Shown: positions 1 to 15,652 of the stretch, piece by piece
Layout of the letters: every line of letters begins with the position of its first letter
Numbering within the stretch: position 1 is the first letter of the stretch
Origin: Paraphysomonas bandaiensis
Taxonomy: Eukaryota; Chrysophyceae
Assembly: GCA_965644295.1 (NCBI GenBank)
Contig: CBFFRP010000147.1
Location: forward strand, 82,631-146,630
Length of the DNA: 64,000 nt
Reading direction: 5' to 3'
The notes under the pieces: generated by a model
Told to the model about the DNA's origin: nothing
Databases searched by the model: none
Seen by the model: only the letters and a program-made list of their open reading frames with translations
Translations under genes and position numbers: made by a program

Positions 1-2859
1 GAATCCATGGCAATGTCGTAGCAGTATTGAGTCACAGTCACAAGTTTGCTTACTATTCTGAACACTGATACTACTGTCGCATATCTTAATGGGCTACAGA
101 GGCGACAGAGATGCCCCCCTATTCAGGCCGTGCTCTAGTATTCTATAGGATCCCACGATAGCGTTCGACTAATACAAGGACGAACACAGGAGCATCGGTT
201 ACGAAAGGTGGGTTACGTTCCGTCATATCGAAATCCGATCTGTGCTATCCTTATATTGACCAAATTCTAGTGGACACACTAACCACACTCCACACTCAAC
301 TAAATTGAAATATAACCTCATAAAGTAATGTAATGATGTTGATCTTAAACGAACTGAACTTTTCTATTTCAGCCTCTTTCATGCTCTTCCTACCTTATAC
401 AAATGATGTGGTCCTATAGTATTCATAATAAGAAACTTTATTACGTTAGCACCTGTAGCAAGTAAATCAGTCACCAATCTATCTTTTCTCAGTACCTTTT
501 CATTCTGTTTGTCACTCTCAGAGCTGGGGTGTGGTTGCTATGTAAGTATTCAAATACAATGTAACTTCTGGTACAACACCTTGTCTCGGACATAAATGCG
601 CCTGAAAACTGCCGATAATCAATTTGTAACAAGTAGCAGTCTTTAATAATTCGTACAATTTACAATGGTAAATTGTAAATTGTACGAATGGTGCTCCTAT
701 CCATAGCAACAAGTATAGCTGTATAATTCTATGTTACCTACTGTCCTACTGTTTTTCATTTTGAAAGTCAACTTCACTCTCCAGATGAATGGCCATTTTC
801 TCTTGTATAGTAGTGAAGAGAGATGGAAAATTCTAAAACGGTCCTTATACTCAACTGGAAATATATGGGAGATGTACTTCTTCACAGCTTCCCGCCAAAG
901 AAATGCAAAGAGAATGTCACAAACTTGATTTATGACCTTGAGAGGCGAGTCGACTTATTTCTGCCTAAGAGACCGTCACGTTAATACTCCAAATATATCA
1001 TCTGCATCATCAAACACCGATCAATTTAACTTTTCTTGTTCTATATCGTATAGAGATCTGGAGCCCTCCTTGCTCCTTTATTATATAGATATAATTACAT
1101 AAACACTTCACTGGCTCCTATTGCTATAATATGTGTGAAGTAAGTATTAGTATTCACTTGTGATGATTGAAGAATATAAAAATCGTTCTGATATCTTACA
1201 ATTGAAGCTCTTTCTGAGCTGCATAAATTTATTTGTAATTGAACTATATGGCTAGGCCTGAAATGTAAATGAACTGGATGGGTTCTAGGATATGTATGTG
1301 CTGTTTGTTGCGTTTAATGTTAGATTCGTTTCGTGTATGTTATTTGGGTTGGTAATGACAGACATAGAAGAGTGTGACATGAATTACGTGAAAACAGAAA
1401 GGTGACTCCTTCTAATTCTATTCGTTCAGTAGAAGTTATTATTTGTTTACAAAATTAAATATCTAACAATGATACAGGATTAGAACTAGTATGCTGATAA
1501 TGTGCATATTTAATTTATGCATGGTTTACTTCTTAATTGTGTTGCCTACAACAACACTGTTTACAGTCTGATTCTATAGACATAGTATATATTGATACAT
1601 AACTCACGAAGTCGTCGGTTCATTAGGGATGCGTATCCGGCTGTAGTCTATTATTAATACAATTAGTTTACAATTATTACTTTCTGTCTCAATTACGATT
1701 ATTGCAATTAACTGCAATTAATTAGTACTGAAATACACTAGCTGCCAATATAGCTACCTCAATTGTCATTTCATTCCAGAGTCGACGGTTCATGCGTAAA
1801 AACATAAGTAATACTCTTGCGCATATCAGTCATAACAATCTTGATTCTACTGAACAACCTTCCAATCCTAGTGGTTGTGGCACCCAAGTGCTTCATCAGC
1901 TGTAAATAGTTTGCTCATTAAGACGTGCTCGCTTAAGTTGCCTGCTACCATCAACCTAGCGTTTCGCTGCATCATCATTCTGAACTAGACTCTCACTGTC
2001 ATTATCTTCTTCATCCTCATAGAGCAAAATTGTATTAATTTTAATGTTCCTTACTGCACGTCAACTCATCAACAATCAAACCAGAATGCATTGGAAGCAT
2101 TGCAATCTCAAAGAACACTCGTGTGTTGACTTCTAGCACCAGCTTTCGCTCATATCGCCAATTATTTAAATGAATTATTATGTATATTCTCCGATGGATA
2201 TTATAGGTTTTTATTAATCTTCGATTTTATCTTGATAATTGAATTTTCGCAATAAAAATGCCGTTTTTTATCAACTTTTCAGAATAAAAGGTGATGTTTT
2301 TATATCAATAAATTGACGCTAGCTGGAGTCACTTATATTTGCAGCTTTGATTTGATGTCCAATTTCAATCATTGCAATTTCAATAATTGACTAGTTATTG
2401 GTACGCAGCTCTGCGGTTCATCAGTTATCATAGGCTACAATATTTCGAATATTCACACATACAATGACAAAATTTAGTCAACACACATCATTCAACAGAG
2501 CTAAGTGTCAATTTATATATAAAGTATACTCTAAAACAAATAGTTATAAAAAGATTTTACTTGTATATGTAAGAATACAAATATTATAAGTGGAAAAAAT
2601 ATGTACACTGCATAGAGGATCACGGCAAACTGAATATATGTACTGATTCTTTCGTTGCCCTTTTAATCTGGCCTTATTTGATTTTACTTAACCAAAAAGT
2701 ATGATATCTTCACTGGCTCACTCAATATATTACCGGTGTAAAATAATGCATACTCTTTATCCTTAATATTATACTATTCACATATCAGACATAGTAAAAA
2801 CTTCAAACATTTTCTAAAACAATTTCTCTGTTCTCTACGTTCTAGTGACTTCAACTCTG
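1..2859. other. AT-rich intergenic DNA, no gene seen
   Basis: No reading frame here resembles a protein. The stretch is AT-rich with runs of AATTGC/GCAATT words near 1660-1730 and 2360-2400. It contains one strong perfect inverted repeat at 649-689 (listed separately). Around 2400 a short block ending in TACGCAGCTCTG resembles a block near 37374, suggesting decayed transposon ends, but the similarity is too short to classify. Confidence 0.6.
649..689. repeat. Perfect 18-bp inverted repeat (hairpin)
   Basis: Arms 649-666 and 672-689 are exact reverse complements separated by 5 bp. The arms begin ATTCGTACAA. No coding gene adjoins it, so a terminator, a small palindromic element or a chance remnant of a MITE are all possible. 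Confidence 0.8.
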
Positions 2860-3460
2860 CTAATGCCCCCCAATCCCTGATGACAACGACGACAGTATAC
2901 CAGCAGCATTAAATCCTTTGGCCTCCTGCGAACTAGGTGCACCATGCCTTGCAGCTGCGCTGTGTAATTTATTCTGCTCATTTATGGCCGTTATGATGTG
3001 ATTCAAATTCGTCTCCAGGACCATTCCGCCCATTATTATCTCGTCTATTATGTAGTGTACCTTATCAGAGTGGAATATGAGATCGAGCTCACACACGCTC
3101 TCAAAACATTGATCTAACGCCTCCACGAACACTTGTATCAGGTCTAGTATTCCTAGATCAGACTCTTGCTGATCTACAGCGAATATGAAGTACAGAGTTG
3201 CATAGTGACGGTATATTATCTTGGTGGTATCTCCCAACTCAGGTACACACCCTTCAAGATAGTTACAGAATGATTCCGATCGTTGTGCTACTTGTTGAAA
3301 TATTTTTCTAATAACAGCCTGTTGCTGATCTTCATCCATCTGATAATACACAGTGCAGTTAACGCCTAGCAGACACATACATAACTCATACCAGAGCCTG
3401 GTAGAACTTAACCAGTCTAGGCTTGCCGTGATTGTTCACTATCAAGATACCTTTAATCAT
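2860..3460 (-). CDS. AP3S1: AP-3 adaptor complex sigma subunit
   Basis: Small (sigma) chain of the AP-3 clathrin-adaptor-type complex, which sorts cargo from endosomes/Golgi to lysosome-like organelles. Two exons: 3460-3392 and 3339-2860, joined over a 52-bp intron; about 182 residues, close to the usual length of about 190. The start codon at 3460 opens with MIKGILIVNNHGKPRLVKFY, the typical beginning of the longin-like fold. Family hallmarks follow: IYRHYATLYFIF, ESDLGILDLIQVFVEALD, VCELDLIFHSDKVHYI and GGMVLETN. The pattern 'RHYATLYF...SELGILDLIQVFVE' with the following 'MGGMVLETN' favours AP-3 over AP-1 or AP-2 sigma. It is divergent from the CSC1-like gene to its right, with TATG/CATA-rich DNA between. 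Very confident in family; exon 1 is inferred from homology. Confidence 0.93.
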
Positions 3461-4010
3461 TACTTCAGAGTGATCGAGTTACTACTCTCGTTCAACTACT
3501 AAGTGTGTCTCACAGACCAGCAGAGCACCACTTAATGCCTGCTCTCCCACTGCTACATACATACATACGTACATATACATCCATGCATATACTGTATGTA
3601 CACTGTACACCTGAGCCTACAGCAGAGTACACTGGGCTCTTAATACAGTGTGAATACAGCCAATAATACAGTCGTCAGAACTTGATTTGGATCTATGGAA
3701 CTCTCTGTAGGGCTGTGTATACCTATAGAAGCCTGTCAGAATCCTCTGCAACTCTACGTATATGTCCATACATAATTGCAGCAGAGTTGTGTATACCACT
3801 CTAGCACTGTGTGCCGAGGCAGACCTACACCTACATGCATCGATATACGTACATATACATCCATATACATCCATATACATCCATATACATACATATACAG
3901 TGCATAGGTATGATAGCTGCAGTCTTCTGCCTCATATATATGCACAGCACTGATAGGAGATACACTCTACACCCCACTCTCCTGCTGCAGCTCAAAACAC
4001 TTCAATCCCC
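3461..4010. promoter_or_regulatory. Divergent intergenic region rich in CATA/TACA words
   Basis: This 550-bp gap separates two head-to-head genes. It is packed with CATACATACATACGTACA, TACATCCATA repeats (about 3840-3900) and TGTACACTGTACAC words. Similar sequence occurs at the 5' ends of most genes in the window, so I infer a shared bidirectional promoter. No TATA box or defined factor site can be assigned. Confidence 0.4.
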
Positions 4011-7864
<3,854 letters not shown>

Positions 7865-8565
7865 ACGATGGCTTGTGTTTCACGTGAACTTATGTGTGAG
7901 TCGACTGTGTGTTTTGATAACAACCTTAGTTATTGAGGCTCGATGTAGTCATTCTTGATCTAGTAGTTTCTTAACCTGTTTATGACTGACATAATGAGTA
8001 AATAATTGCGACGGAAAGAAAGCAGGAGTGATGACATTTTCATGTTTATCACGGTTGCAGATACTTGAAGAAAAACGCGTATAATGACATAGGAATAGGC
8101 AGAACCAATGAAACAATGTTTCATGACAAGCAGGGGACGATAACAATATATAAAAAATATGTTGTAATATATTGACGAGCGTTTGACTACCATCTAGCAT
8201 AAGTTGACAATGGAGAAGTAAGAAGTAATCAATACGAGGTTGAGAGGGCCAAATGCTGCAGCGTACACAATAGCGATAATTGAAGCTGATTTACTTTCGG
8301 AAACTCCACCTGAGAGTTTTTTGTATTGTTTTCTTAAAGTTATTGAACTACTAGACACTGTGAAATTTGCTGAGCAGCAATGAAGACATTATTCAGGATA
8401 ATCGTTCATTATTTACTCTTACTATGTGAATGCTACTTGTTTGATAAGATAGATACCGTATTCTTCCACAATATTCAACATTCCGTACTTAAATACGTAA
8501 AACGTCCGACATAACGATAACACAGATAACCACAATAACATGCGAGTAATTAATACCTTGCTTGG
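7865..8565. other. Convergent 3' intergenic region
   Basis: About 700 bp between the 3' end of the channel gene and the 3' end of the phosphatase gene. AT-rich, with no convincing ORF or repeat. It lacks the TATG/TACA words that mark the 5' ends of genes. Confidence 0.5.
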
Positions 8566-9520
8566 TTATCTATGTGATGCCGGGCGGATGATCTTGAAGG
8601 AACACACTAAATCAGTTTTCACAATCATCATAGCGCCAGCGTTGTCAAACTCCCCACAGTAATTAGGTGCAGAAAATATAGTAACGAGCTGACGGTCAGC
8701 CTGAAACTCGTACCCATCTTCCACAACTTGATGAGCTCGACATATTAAATCAAGATTATGTCTTCCAAGAAAATCCGCGATAACATCATGGCCAAATGTA
8801 TAAGAAACCCCCCTGCCAGCCACTTAACAATCAAAAATATCACGAAAATAGCCATATCACTAACCTGGCGTTATATCCCCATCCCATAACACTAGGATCA
8901 GGATCTGCCCACAGCAAGTCGCAGAGTAGGCCTTCATCTGGCACATCAGTTGGACGCGGGATATCAAATATTTGACTCAAGTGGTCTAAGTCTGGTGAAA
9001 GACCACCATGCATGCATAAAATTTTATCTTCGACAACAGCCGCAATAGGCATACAGTTAAAAGCATCCGCAAATACTCTCCAAAGCTTAACAGAATATCG
9101 CCTTTTACACTCATCATAAAATCCATATATTCTATTGAGTGAAGCGCACTCATGATTCCCACGCAATAGAAAGAAAGACTCCGGATACTTTATTTTATAA
9201 CACATTACAAGAGTAATGACCTCAATGCTCTGTTTGGCACGATCCACATAATCACCTAAGAACAAATAATTTGAATCTGGAGGAAATCCGCCAATTTCAA
9301 AGAGACGAAGCAGGTCTGAATACTGTCCGTGTGTGTCTCCGCATATGTTAACAGGTGCATTGACCTCTAGTAGCATCGGCTGTAATAGGAATATATCTCT
9401 GGCTGCACGGACTATCTTAGTAATGACATCTTCAGGTAATGAGACCTCTGTTCCCGGCAGATCATCGATCACAGACAACAGCTGCGTGATAGCCGCATCA
9501 ATATCTACGCTGTGCGACAT
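8566..9520 (-). CDS. PP1-type Ser/Thr protein phosphatase catalytic subunit
   Basis: Metallo-dependent protein serine/threonine phosphatase, 300 residues. Two exons: 9520-8865 and 8812-8566, joined in the middle of an Arg codon. All PPP signature blocks are present: [64 protein letters not shown] and [16 protein letters not shown]. The last block and the overall spacing point to PP1 rather than PP2A or PP2B. The first motif reads GDTHG where PP1 normally has GDIHG; the metal ligands Asp and His are kept. The chosen start (MSHSVDID) matches a normal PP1 N-terminus; an in-frame upstream ATG-containing stretch to 9634 is judged 5' UTR. The tail ends in RPASHR with little extension. It is head-to-head with the FAAH-like gene. 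Confidence 0.93.
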
Positions 9521-9815
9521 CACGGGGTGGGATAGGCTCCTTCTAGCAGGAGAAGATGAGATTAATGACTGGCTATTAGAGGGGAGTGAAGTATGACTGT
9601 GATGTGTGATGAGGAGGTGGGTATATACATACAATTCATGTGTGTCAGTTTATACATACATATACACTACTGCTGTACATACACACCTACAGTACGTACA
9701 AATTATTATGCTGCACTTGCATATGTATATACACGTATACATACATACTATACCCTGGTCGTAGTAACTGCTATATACGATGGAATACTGTGTACTTGAA
9801 TACGTATGATGTTTG

Positions 9816-9846
<31 letters not shown>

Positions 9847-10028
9847 GTATGTATACTCGGTGTGTGTATGGTATGATACCACTATCTGTATCTCACGTAT
9901 CAGCATCCTTCGTATATTTTTGTTCCTAGATGCCTCTAATATTGAGACAACAATTATCTGTATTCCAGCCGTAGTTGTATATCAGTAATATAGAGTATAT
10001 TTGATTCAATTTATTCCCGAAAACTAAG
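9521..10028. promoter_or_regulatory. Divergent intergenic region with (TATG)n tract
   Basis: Five hundred bp between the PP1 and FAAH-like start codons. It contains a TATG microsatellite at about 9814-9853 and many TACATAC/GTACG words from 9630 onward, as at other gene 5' ends. Inferred bidirectional promoter. Confidence 0.4.
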
Positions 10029-12826
10029 ATGCTGACTGCCGATTCGCAGTGTGTAGGTGGGTATGTGGTATCATATATAGTCCTTCTCACCATATCAAAC
10101 CACACATTCGACCCGATGCTATTTCCCGGCACATCATTCCCTGTATGGGTCTGTATCTCAGCGCTATCGTTACTCGTAGTCTGCGTATGGTCCTTTTATC
10201 GTGTCATGGTATCAAACAGACGATCTCGTATACTGAGAGAGCGCATGAGGAATAAGAGGAAAGAGAGAGACGAGAAGACTCATTCCTCTCTCTCTGAGCC
10301 CTCTGTGGATCCCCCTGTAATGATTGATGCCGTTCAGCTTATAGAGGAGTTGACTGCAGGCACACGTACATACTCATCTGTTATGCTCAGCTGCATACGA
10401 CGCTCTCATGATATCGGGAAGCTTAAGTTAAACGCAGTAACAGAAGAGCTATATGATGAGGGATATGAATGTGCTAAAAGTCTTGATGCATTGCGTAGAA
10501 GTCGCACGAAATGGGCGGTTGTTGCTGACAAACCACTGCTCGGTGTTCCGATTTCAATCAAGGACTGCTTCGCCCAACGAGGCACAGACTGTACACTAGG
10601 TATAGCGGCACGATGTTTCATGCACCACGAGGAGGATGGATTACTTGTGAAGCTACTGAGAGATGCAGGCGCAATCCCATTCGTCAGGTGGATAACTGTT
10701 TATGACAACTTGTTATACGGCTCTTTCTAATATGTGATCTTATTCTTATCTATCCGCTGCTAGGTCAAATGTTCCTCAGCTATTAATGATGCCAGAAAGC
10801 GACAACTGTGTTTGGGGAGCTAGCAATAATCCTTACGACGTATTTCGCACAACTGGGGGATCATCGGGAGGAGAAGGTGCATTAATAGCGTCTGGGTGTT
10901 CAGCGATGGGACTTGGATCTGATATTGGTAAGGCGATTACTATTATATATGCCTATTTGGGTAGCTGTATTCGTTCCATCCAGCACATCATACCAATATA
11001 ATCACGGTTTAATATATAGGGGGCTCCATACGCATACCCGCACACTATTGTGGAATTGTCGGTTTCAAACCCACTCCAGCTCTATTAACGAAGAATGGTG
11101 CGGCTTCCAATAGGTTTCGTAACCGAAATGGACAGATTGCGGTGGTGCCTACGGCTGGACCTATGGCGAGGAGCGTGCGAGATTGTGCGGCAATGATGTC
11201 CGTTCTGTGTTCGGCAGAAGCTAGGTGGGAGGGCAGCGTATCTGTTTGACCTTGTAATAATTGTGTTGCAGGAAAGAAGACATGACAGTCCCTCCTGTGC
11301 TGTGGCGCTCTGATGTAGTGGAGAATGGGCGGCCAATGTGGTCTGTTTCTCCCACAGAAACGATTGCTGAACCACAGTGTCTCAAAATTGCCGTTATGAC
11401 TACAGATCACTGGTGTGTACTGCAGACTGCCATTCACTTTTCATGCCACAGTTTTCCTTGCACCTATATTTATAATTTATCTGAATAGGTTTGAGCCGGT
11501 ACCAGCGTGCAAGCGAGCTGTTGATGTTGCAGTCGAAGCACTCAGATCTATGGTACGCGTAGTGCATATATAGATGCCTATGAATCCATTGCTAATGTAT
11601 TTATTTTTGATAGGGCCATACCGTTGTTTCATTTGAGCCCCCCTGTGACGGATGGAAAGTTGTGTCAACATACATTAAACTAATGAGCGCTGATGGCAAC
11701 TGGTAGGTGACGTGCATGTATATAGCTATTTTTTCGTTGAACACCTACATACTCTAACATTGATTTCATATACAGGTACTCGTTTATTCGGTAGGCCACG
11801 TGAAAGCTGTGCGCATGCTGTAACCATATATGTTTTGCAGAGCTTTGGAGGGTGAAGAGCTTAGTGACTCCTATCGCAAGCTACAGATATTCACTGAAAT
11901 CCCTAATTTCTTGCGCCCCATGATCATTAGCGCGCTTAATATGATGGGAGAGTCTCGTAAGGCCATGCTTTTAGAGATTACAAAGTCAGGTTTGTTCAGT
12001 GCGTACTGGGAAACCACGCGTGTTGATTATTATATCAATTTTCTCAGGTGGTTTGGATGTAAGAGAGTATTGGGAAGCCGTGGCAGACATGAAAGAAATT
12101 CAAGAGGTATTGTAGCTTTATATATCGTGGGTACGTTGATGATAATTCATTTTAGGCTTATGGCAAGGCTTTCAAGGCCAACGAATACGATGCAATGATT
12201 CTTCCCGCTCTTGGCATTACAGCTCCTCCCCATGGAATGGCGAGTTGTGACATGTAGTGCAAATATAATCTCATGTCCATGTTTTATTTGACAGGCAGCA
12301 GAGCTTTTGAGCGCACTGAGCTACACTTTTCTTGGAAATTTGTTGCACTGGCCTGGGGGTGTCGTTCCTGTTACTACGGTACTACATAGTATACTGTACT
12401 ATGCATATACTGTCATGGGATACATTGATACGTTAGGTTGCATGTTGCACTTGTGTGTGGTAGCTATATTACAGTGTTTGGCTATATTTAGGTAGAAGAC
12501 TCTGAGGACACATATGATATGAATTCTCTTCCCGTAAATCAGCGTGATTCTATCAGTAAGGTAGGTACTGTTTCATTAACTCTGCTGATGATTTTGATAT
12601 GTGGCATACGCAGCTAACTGCGACTGCAACTAAGGGATCCGTCGGATTGCCTGTTGGGGTTCAGGTGGGCTGGTTTCTTTGATATATGGTATAACTATTG
12701 TACTTACGACACGGAAACTTTCATTAGGTCATGACTCCAATGTGGGAAGATGAAAACTGTCTGTTCGTGATGGCGGAGATTGAGAGGGCTGTTGAGTTCA
12801 ACACTCTGCCACCCGACTGTGACTAG
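10029..12826 (+). CDS. FAAH: Fatty acid amide hydrolase (FAAH)-like amidase
   Basis: Amidase-signature serine hydrolase that cleaves fatty acid amides at membranes; about 643 residues. Fourteen exons: 10029-10687, 10764-10927, 11020-11224, 11272-11412, 11489-11552, 11614-11702, 11776-11790, 11841-11989, 12048-12106, 12156-12243, 12299-12378, 12492-12560, 12614-12664, 12728-12826. A hydrophobic segment at about 37-58 precedes a basic stretch and could anchor the enzyme, as in animal FAAH. The Ser-Ser-Lys triad is visible as Lys178 (VPISIKD), Ser253 (TGGSSGGE) and Ser277 (SDIGGSIRIP). The spacing of these three residues equals that remembered for mammalian FAAH (142/217/241). C-terminal FAAH blocks follow: YDAMILPALG, SYTFLGNLL, PGGVVPVTTV, VGLPVGVQV. 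Exon 7 is only 15 bp. An AATAAA lies about 130 bp past the stop. Confidence 0.9.
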
Positions 12827-13654
12827 AGTGGCCGTTAAGTAAACGATCGTCATTGTAGGACTTATTTTGAAGCACACTGCCTGTGTGGAATGCAGATAGT
12901 GTATGAATTGTGATATTGTCGCTGAAATTTTGTCTACGAGCGGCGCTAATATTTGAAATAAAATAATTGATACAACTTTCTCACGCTATAACACATGAGA
13001 TTATGTATACTACCCTTTGGGTATGCAGTTGTATCAGACAGCAGCAGTTACGGAGTAATGCGATCGAATATATTGGTGCTGTAGTGAAGTGCTAATCTGT
13101 TAAGGACTAGCCTCCATAAGCAACGCCTATATCACATGTATGCATCATGCATCATCCAGCCATATTTACCAGGGATCTTAGGGGGCCATGCTGCCCCTCA
13201 CTTAACAAAGGTGTCCGTTTCATTATATCGGACACCAGCGGACGGTGCACGGTACATTCAAAATTCTAGCTTATCCTGATGCTTTGCAGGTACCAAATTC
13301 ATTAACATCAAATGATATTCAGTTGGCGGAACTGCTGTGGTGTGGCTATGTGCTGTGCGTTGCCGTGTTGCCTACAAGGTTCATATATCTATATTTTCCT
13401 GGGGTACTCTCCTGAATCACAAGTAGATAATAAAAAACAATGGGGATAAGTTTATAAAATTATTTATAATTTTATAATGCCATGTACATTTCCCACCACT
13501 ATTTAGCTAGATTTTATTCGAACAGTTGTATTTCAGTGGCTAACAATCAAGTAAACACTTTACTTGCACTCATGTTGAATAGTATATTCTATTCACGTTG
13601 TAATAGATATAGATCAACATAATTCATTCCATACTGTTTTCGTTAGCAAGAAAA
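12827..13654. other. Convergent 3' intergenic region
   Basis: Roughly 830 bp between two converging genes. It holds an AATAAA near 12957 that could end the amidase transcript. Otherwise AT-rich, with no ORF, repeat or RNA gene I can support. Confidence 0.5.
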
Positions 13655-14635
13655 CTATAATGCAGATTCACATGATGCATATATATCTTCAAATCGTTTC
13701 TGGTTGTCGGCAGCGCATTGACATCTGTGTGATAAATTAGGAAACAGCACCGATACTGCAGCCCAGAGGGGAATCACAACATGTTTGATAAATGAGGCCT
13801 GGGATTTCGACATAGTAGCTCGGTCTTCCATTCCTGTCATATACGATGTAACAGGAAGACCTGCCCCCTTTTCATCGTGAACCTGTTTTGTAAACTCGGC
13901 ACAAATCCGATTTCCCCATTGAGTAGACAATTGCTCGCCCATGACCTGTCCACCTAGATCAGCTGCATGCATGAGATTGCCTAACAGTCGCTGCCGACTG
14001 TCATTATGAGACAAAAAATAATCGCTCAAAGAATCACTGAAATTACGATCAGTGTTGCCAGTCTCAGTAGTTTCAATAACTTTCTGAGGCCATGACTCTA
14101 AGTCTGCAACATGCTGAACATGTAATGCGGCATCAGTAGCGATAATTGCTCGAGTAATGGCAAGTCGCAGAGCTTTCTGTTCGTCGACAGGTAAGTGTTC
14201 AAAAATATTATTCTTGTCAAGTAAGCAGTGAAATGTGGAGGCATGGTGTCGTTCCAGCACAGAGTCATCACCGTGTGAGAGGGCCAACTCAGACCGCATT
14301 GCAACTTCAAAATCATTATTATGTCCAGGATGATCCACATCATGACAGTAAGCTGCAAGTAAAAACACGAGTTTGTCTTGTATTGTAAAGCACTTGTCAG
14401 CACCACTTCTGAGTATCTGATAGGCGACCTGCATAACTGACCACCCGTGCTTGAAGTTATGGAATGAGTTGTCTCTGTAGAGCTCTCTGACACTGCACAT
14501 GAAGACTCTGAGCATGTTTGGGTCGATTGAGAACTCTCTGATGAGATCGTATGTGTGTAGCATCTCTTCAGTGTATCTGTAGAGTGTATCATCATCTGTA
14601 GTGAAGGGATCGATATCCCAACTATCCACACTCAT
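13655..14635 (-). CDS. 3',5'-cyclic nucleotide phosphodiesterase (PDEase I)
   Basis: Class I phosphodiesterase hydrolysing cAMP and/or cGMP; 326 residues in a single exon. The HD-type metal site is complete: HNFKHGW at residues 59-65 with the catalytic His, CHDVDHPGHNN at 97-107 (the PDE signature), LERHHASTF, and HAADLGGQ supplying the last metal Asp. The gene holds only the catalytic domain (about 320 residues), with no GAF, PAS or membrane region, so regulation is not visible. Nucleotide specificity cannot be decided. The start MSVDSWDIDPF gives a full catalytic N-terminus. It lies in tandem upstream of the M32 carboxypeptidase and converges on the FAAH-like gene. Confidence 0.93.
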   Translation of the reverse strand: MSVDSWDIDPFTTDDDTLYRYTEEMLHTYDLIREFSIDPNMLRVFMCSVRELYRDNSFHNFKHGWSVMQVAYQILRSGADKCFTIQDKLVFLLAAYCHDVDHPGHNNDFEVAMRSELALSHGDDSVLERHHASTFHCLLDKNNIFEHLPVDEQKALRLAITRAIIATDAALHVQHVADLESWPQKVIETTETGNTDRNFSDSLSDYFLSHNDSRQRLLGNLMHAADLGGQVMGEQLSTQWGNRICAEFTKQVHDEKGAGLPVTSYMTGMEDRATMSKSQASFIKHVVIPLWAAVSVLFPNLSHRCQCAADNQKRFEDIYASCESAL

Positions 14636-15652
14636 ATCAGCAATCTATCACGGGTATGTTGATGATGTAGCTTTAGATGATACTCATCGCATCATATAGT
14701 CGTATATGTGCACTGCAATGCAACTGTGTGTTACGTCGATTGAACTACTAGCACCCGTACCGCCAAGTGTTCCCTCAAGATCCGGCCCATCGGCGATACT
14801 TCCAGACTCCGTGACATACGTATTGCAGAGTCTGCATCTTATTTTTCGGAAATAGATTGATGCAAATATACTCTATATAACTGCAGTACAACTACGGCTA
14901 GAATACAGAGAATTGTTGTCTCAATATTTGAGGCATCTTTGAACAAAAATATTCAAAGGATGCCGATATGTCCTCAGCCCAGAAAAACGAGAAAAACGGT
15001 AAGAGGTATGCGGTTTACCCCAATAATGGAGCTCTAACTGTGCTGTGTGCAAGAGACACATTGAAAGATAGCAACAATTACAAGACAATATAGACATAAG
15101 ACAGCTATATAACAACCATTTAAAGGTAATATCTACATTAGATATGCTATTGTACATTCAGTATACAGTGTATGAGAATAGAAAATCAGTTGATATGTTG
15201 ATGTCATGCACTCGTACTGTGTCGACATGTACATATATAGCACGTACGTACATACAGGCTTACTTAAACGCCTAGATATGTTTTAGTGGGAAAAGTGGTA
15301 TACTAGCTTCTAGTAAAGGAAGGTCTACATGCATTTGATGGTTTACTGTTTATTTCTAATAATATGAGGACTTCAACTCTGCATGGACACCATAGCACCA
15401 AGCATAATGGCAATAAGTTCCATATCAGCTTGTATTAACATTTAGTCTAATCACTAGGTACCTTCTGTCGTTAGTATATTTTCTTCCATCTTATTAAGAA
15501 GCAACCGCGCAGTAAACGTATCGACCTTAAATTATCTATATTCTATGCATTTGAAGCATTAATTACTCAACACTTTAAACAATAACCTGTGTACATATGC
15601 ATCTAACCACGTCATGATAATAACATAGCCACAGATTATACAAATCGAGGTA
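14636..15652. other. Intergenic region upstream of phosphodiesterase
   Basis: About 1 kb. The half next to the phosphodiesterase start has GTATATGTGCACTGCAATGC-like words, and 15210-15260 has TACATATATAGCACGTACGTACATACA; both match the 5'-end composition seen elsewhere. A spurious 78-codon frame on the minus strand at 14921-15157 has no family features. Confidence 0.4.

Noticed and set aside
9521-9634. Longer N-terminus for the PP1-type phosphatase (frame extends upstream to 9634)
   Set aside because: The extra residues are low-complexity and lie in the promoter-like region; MSHSVDID is the usual PP1 start position.
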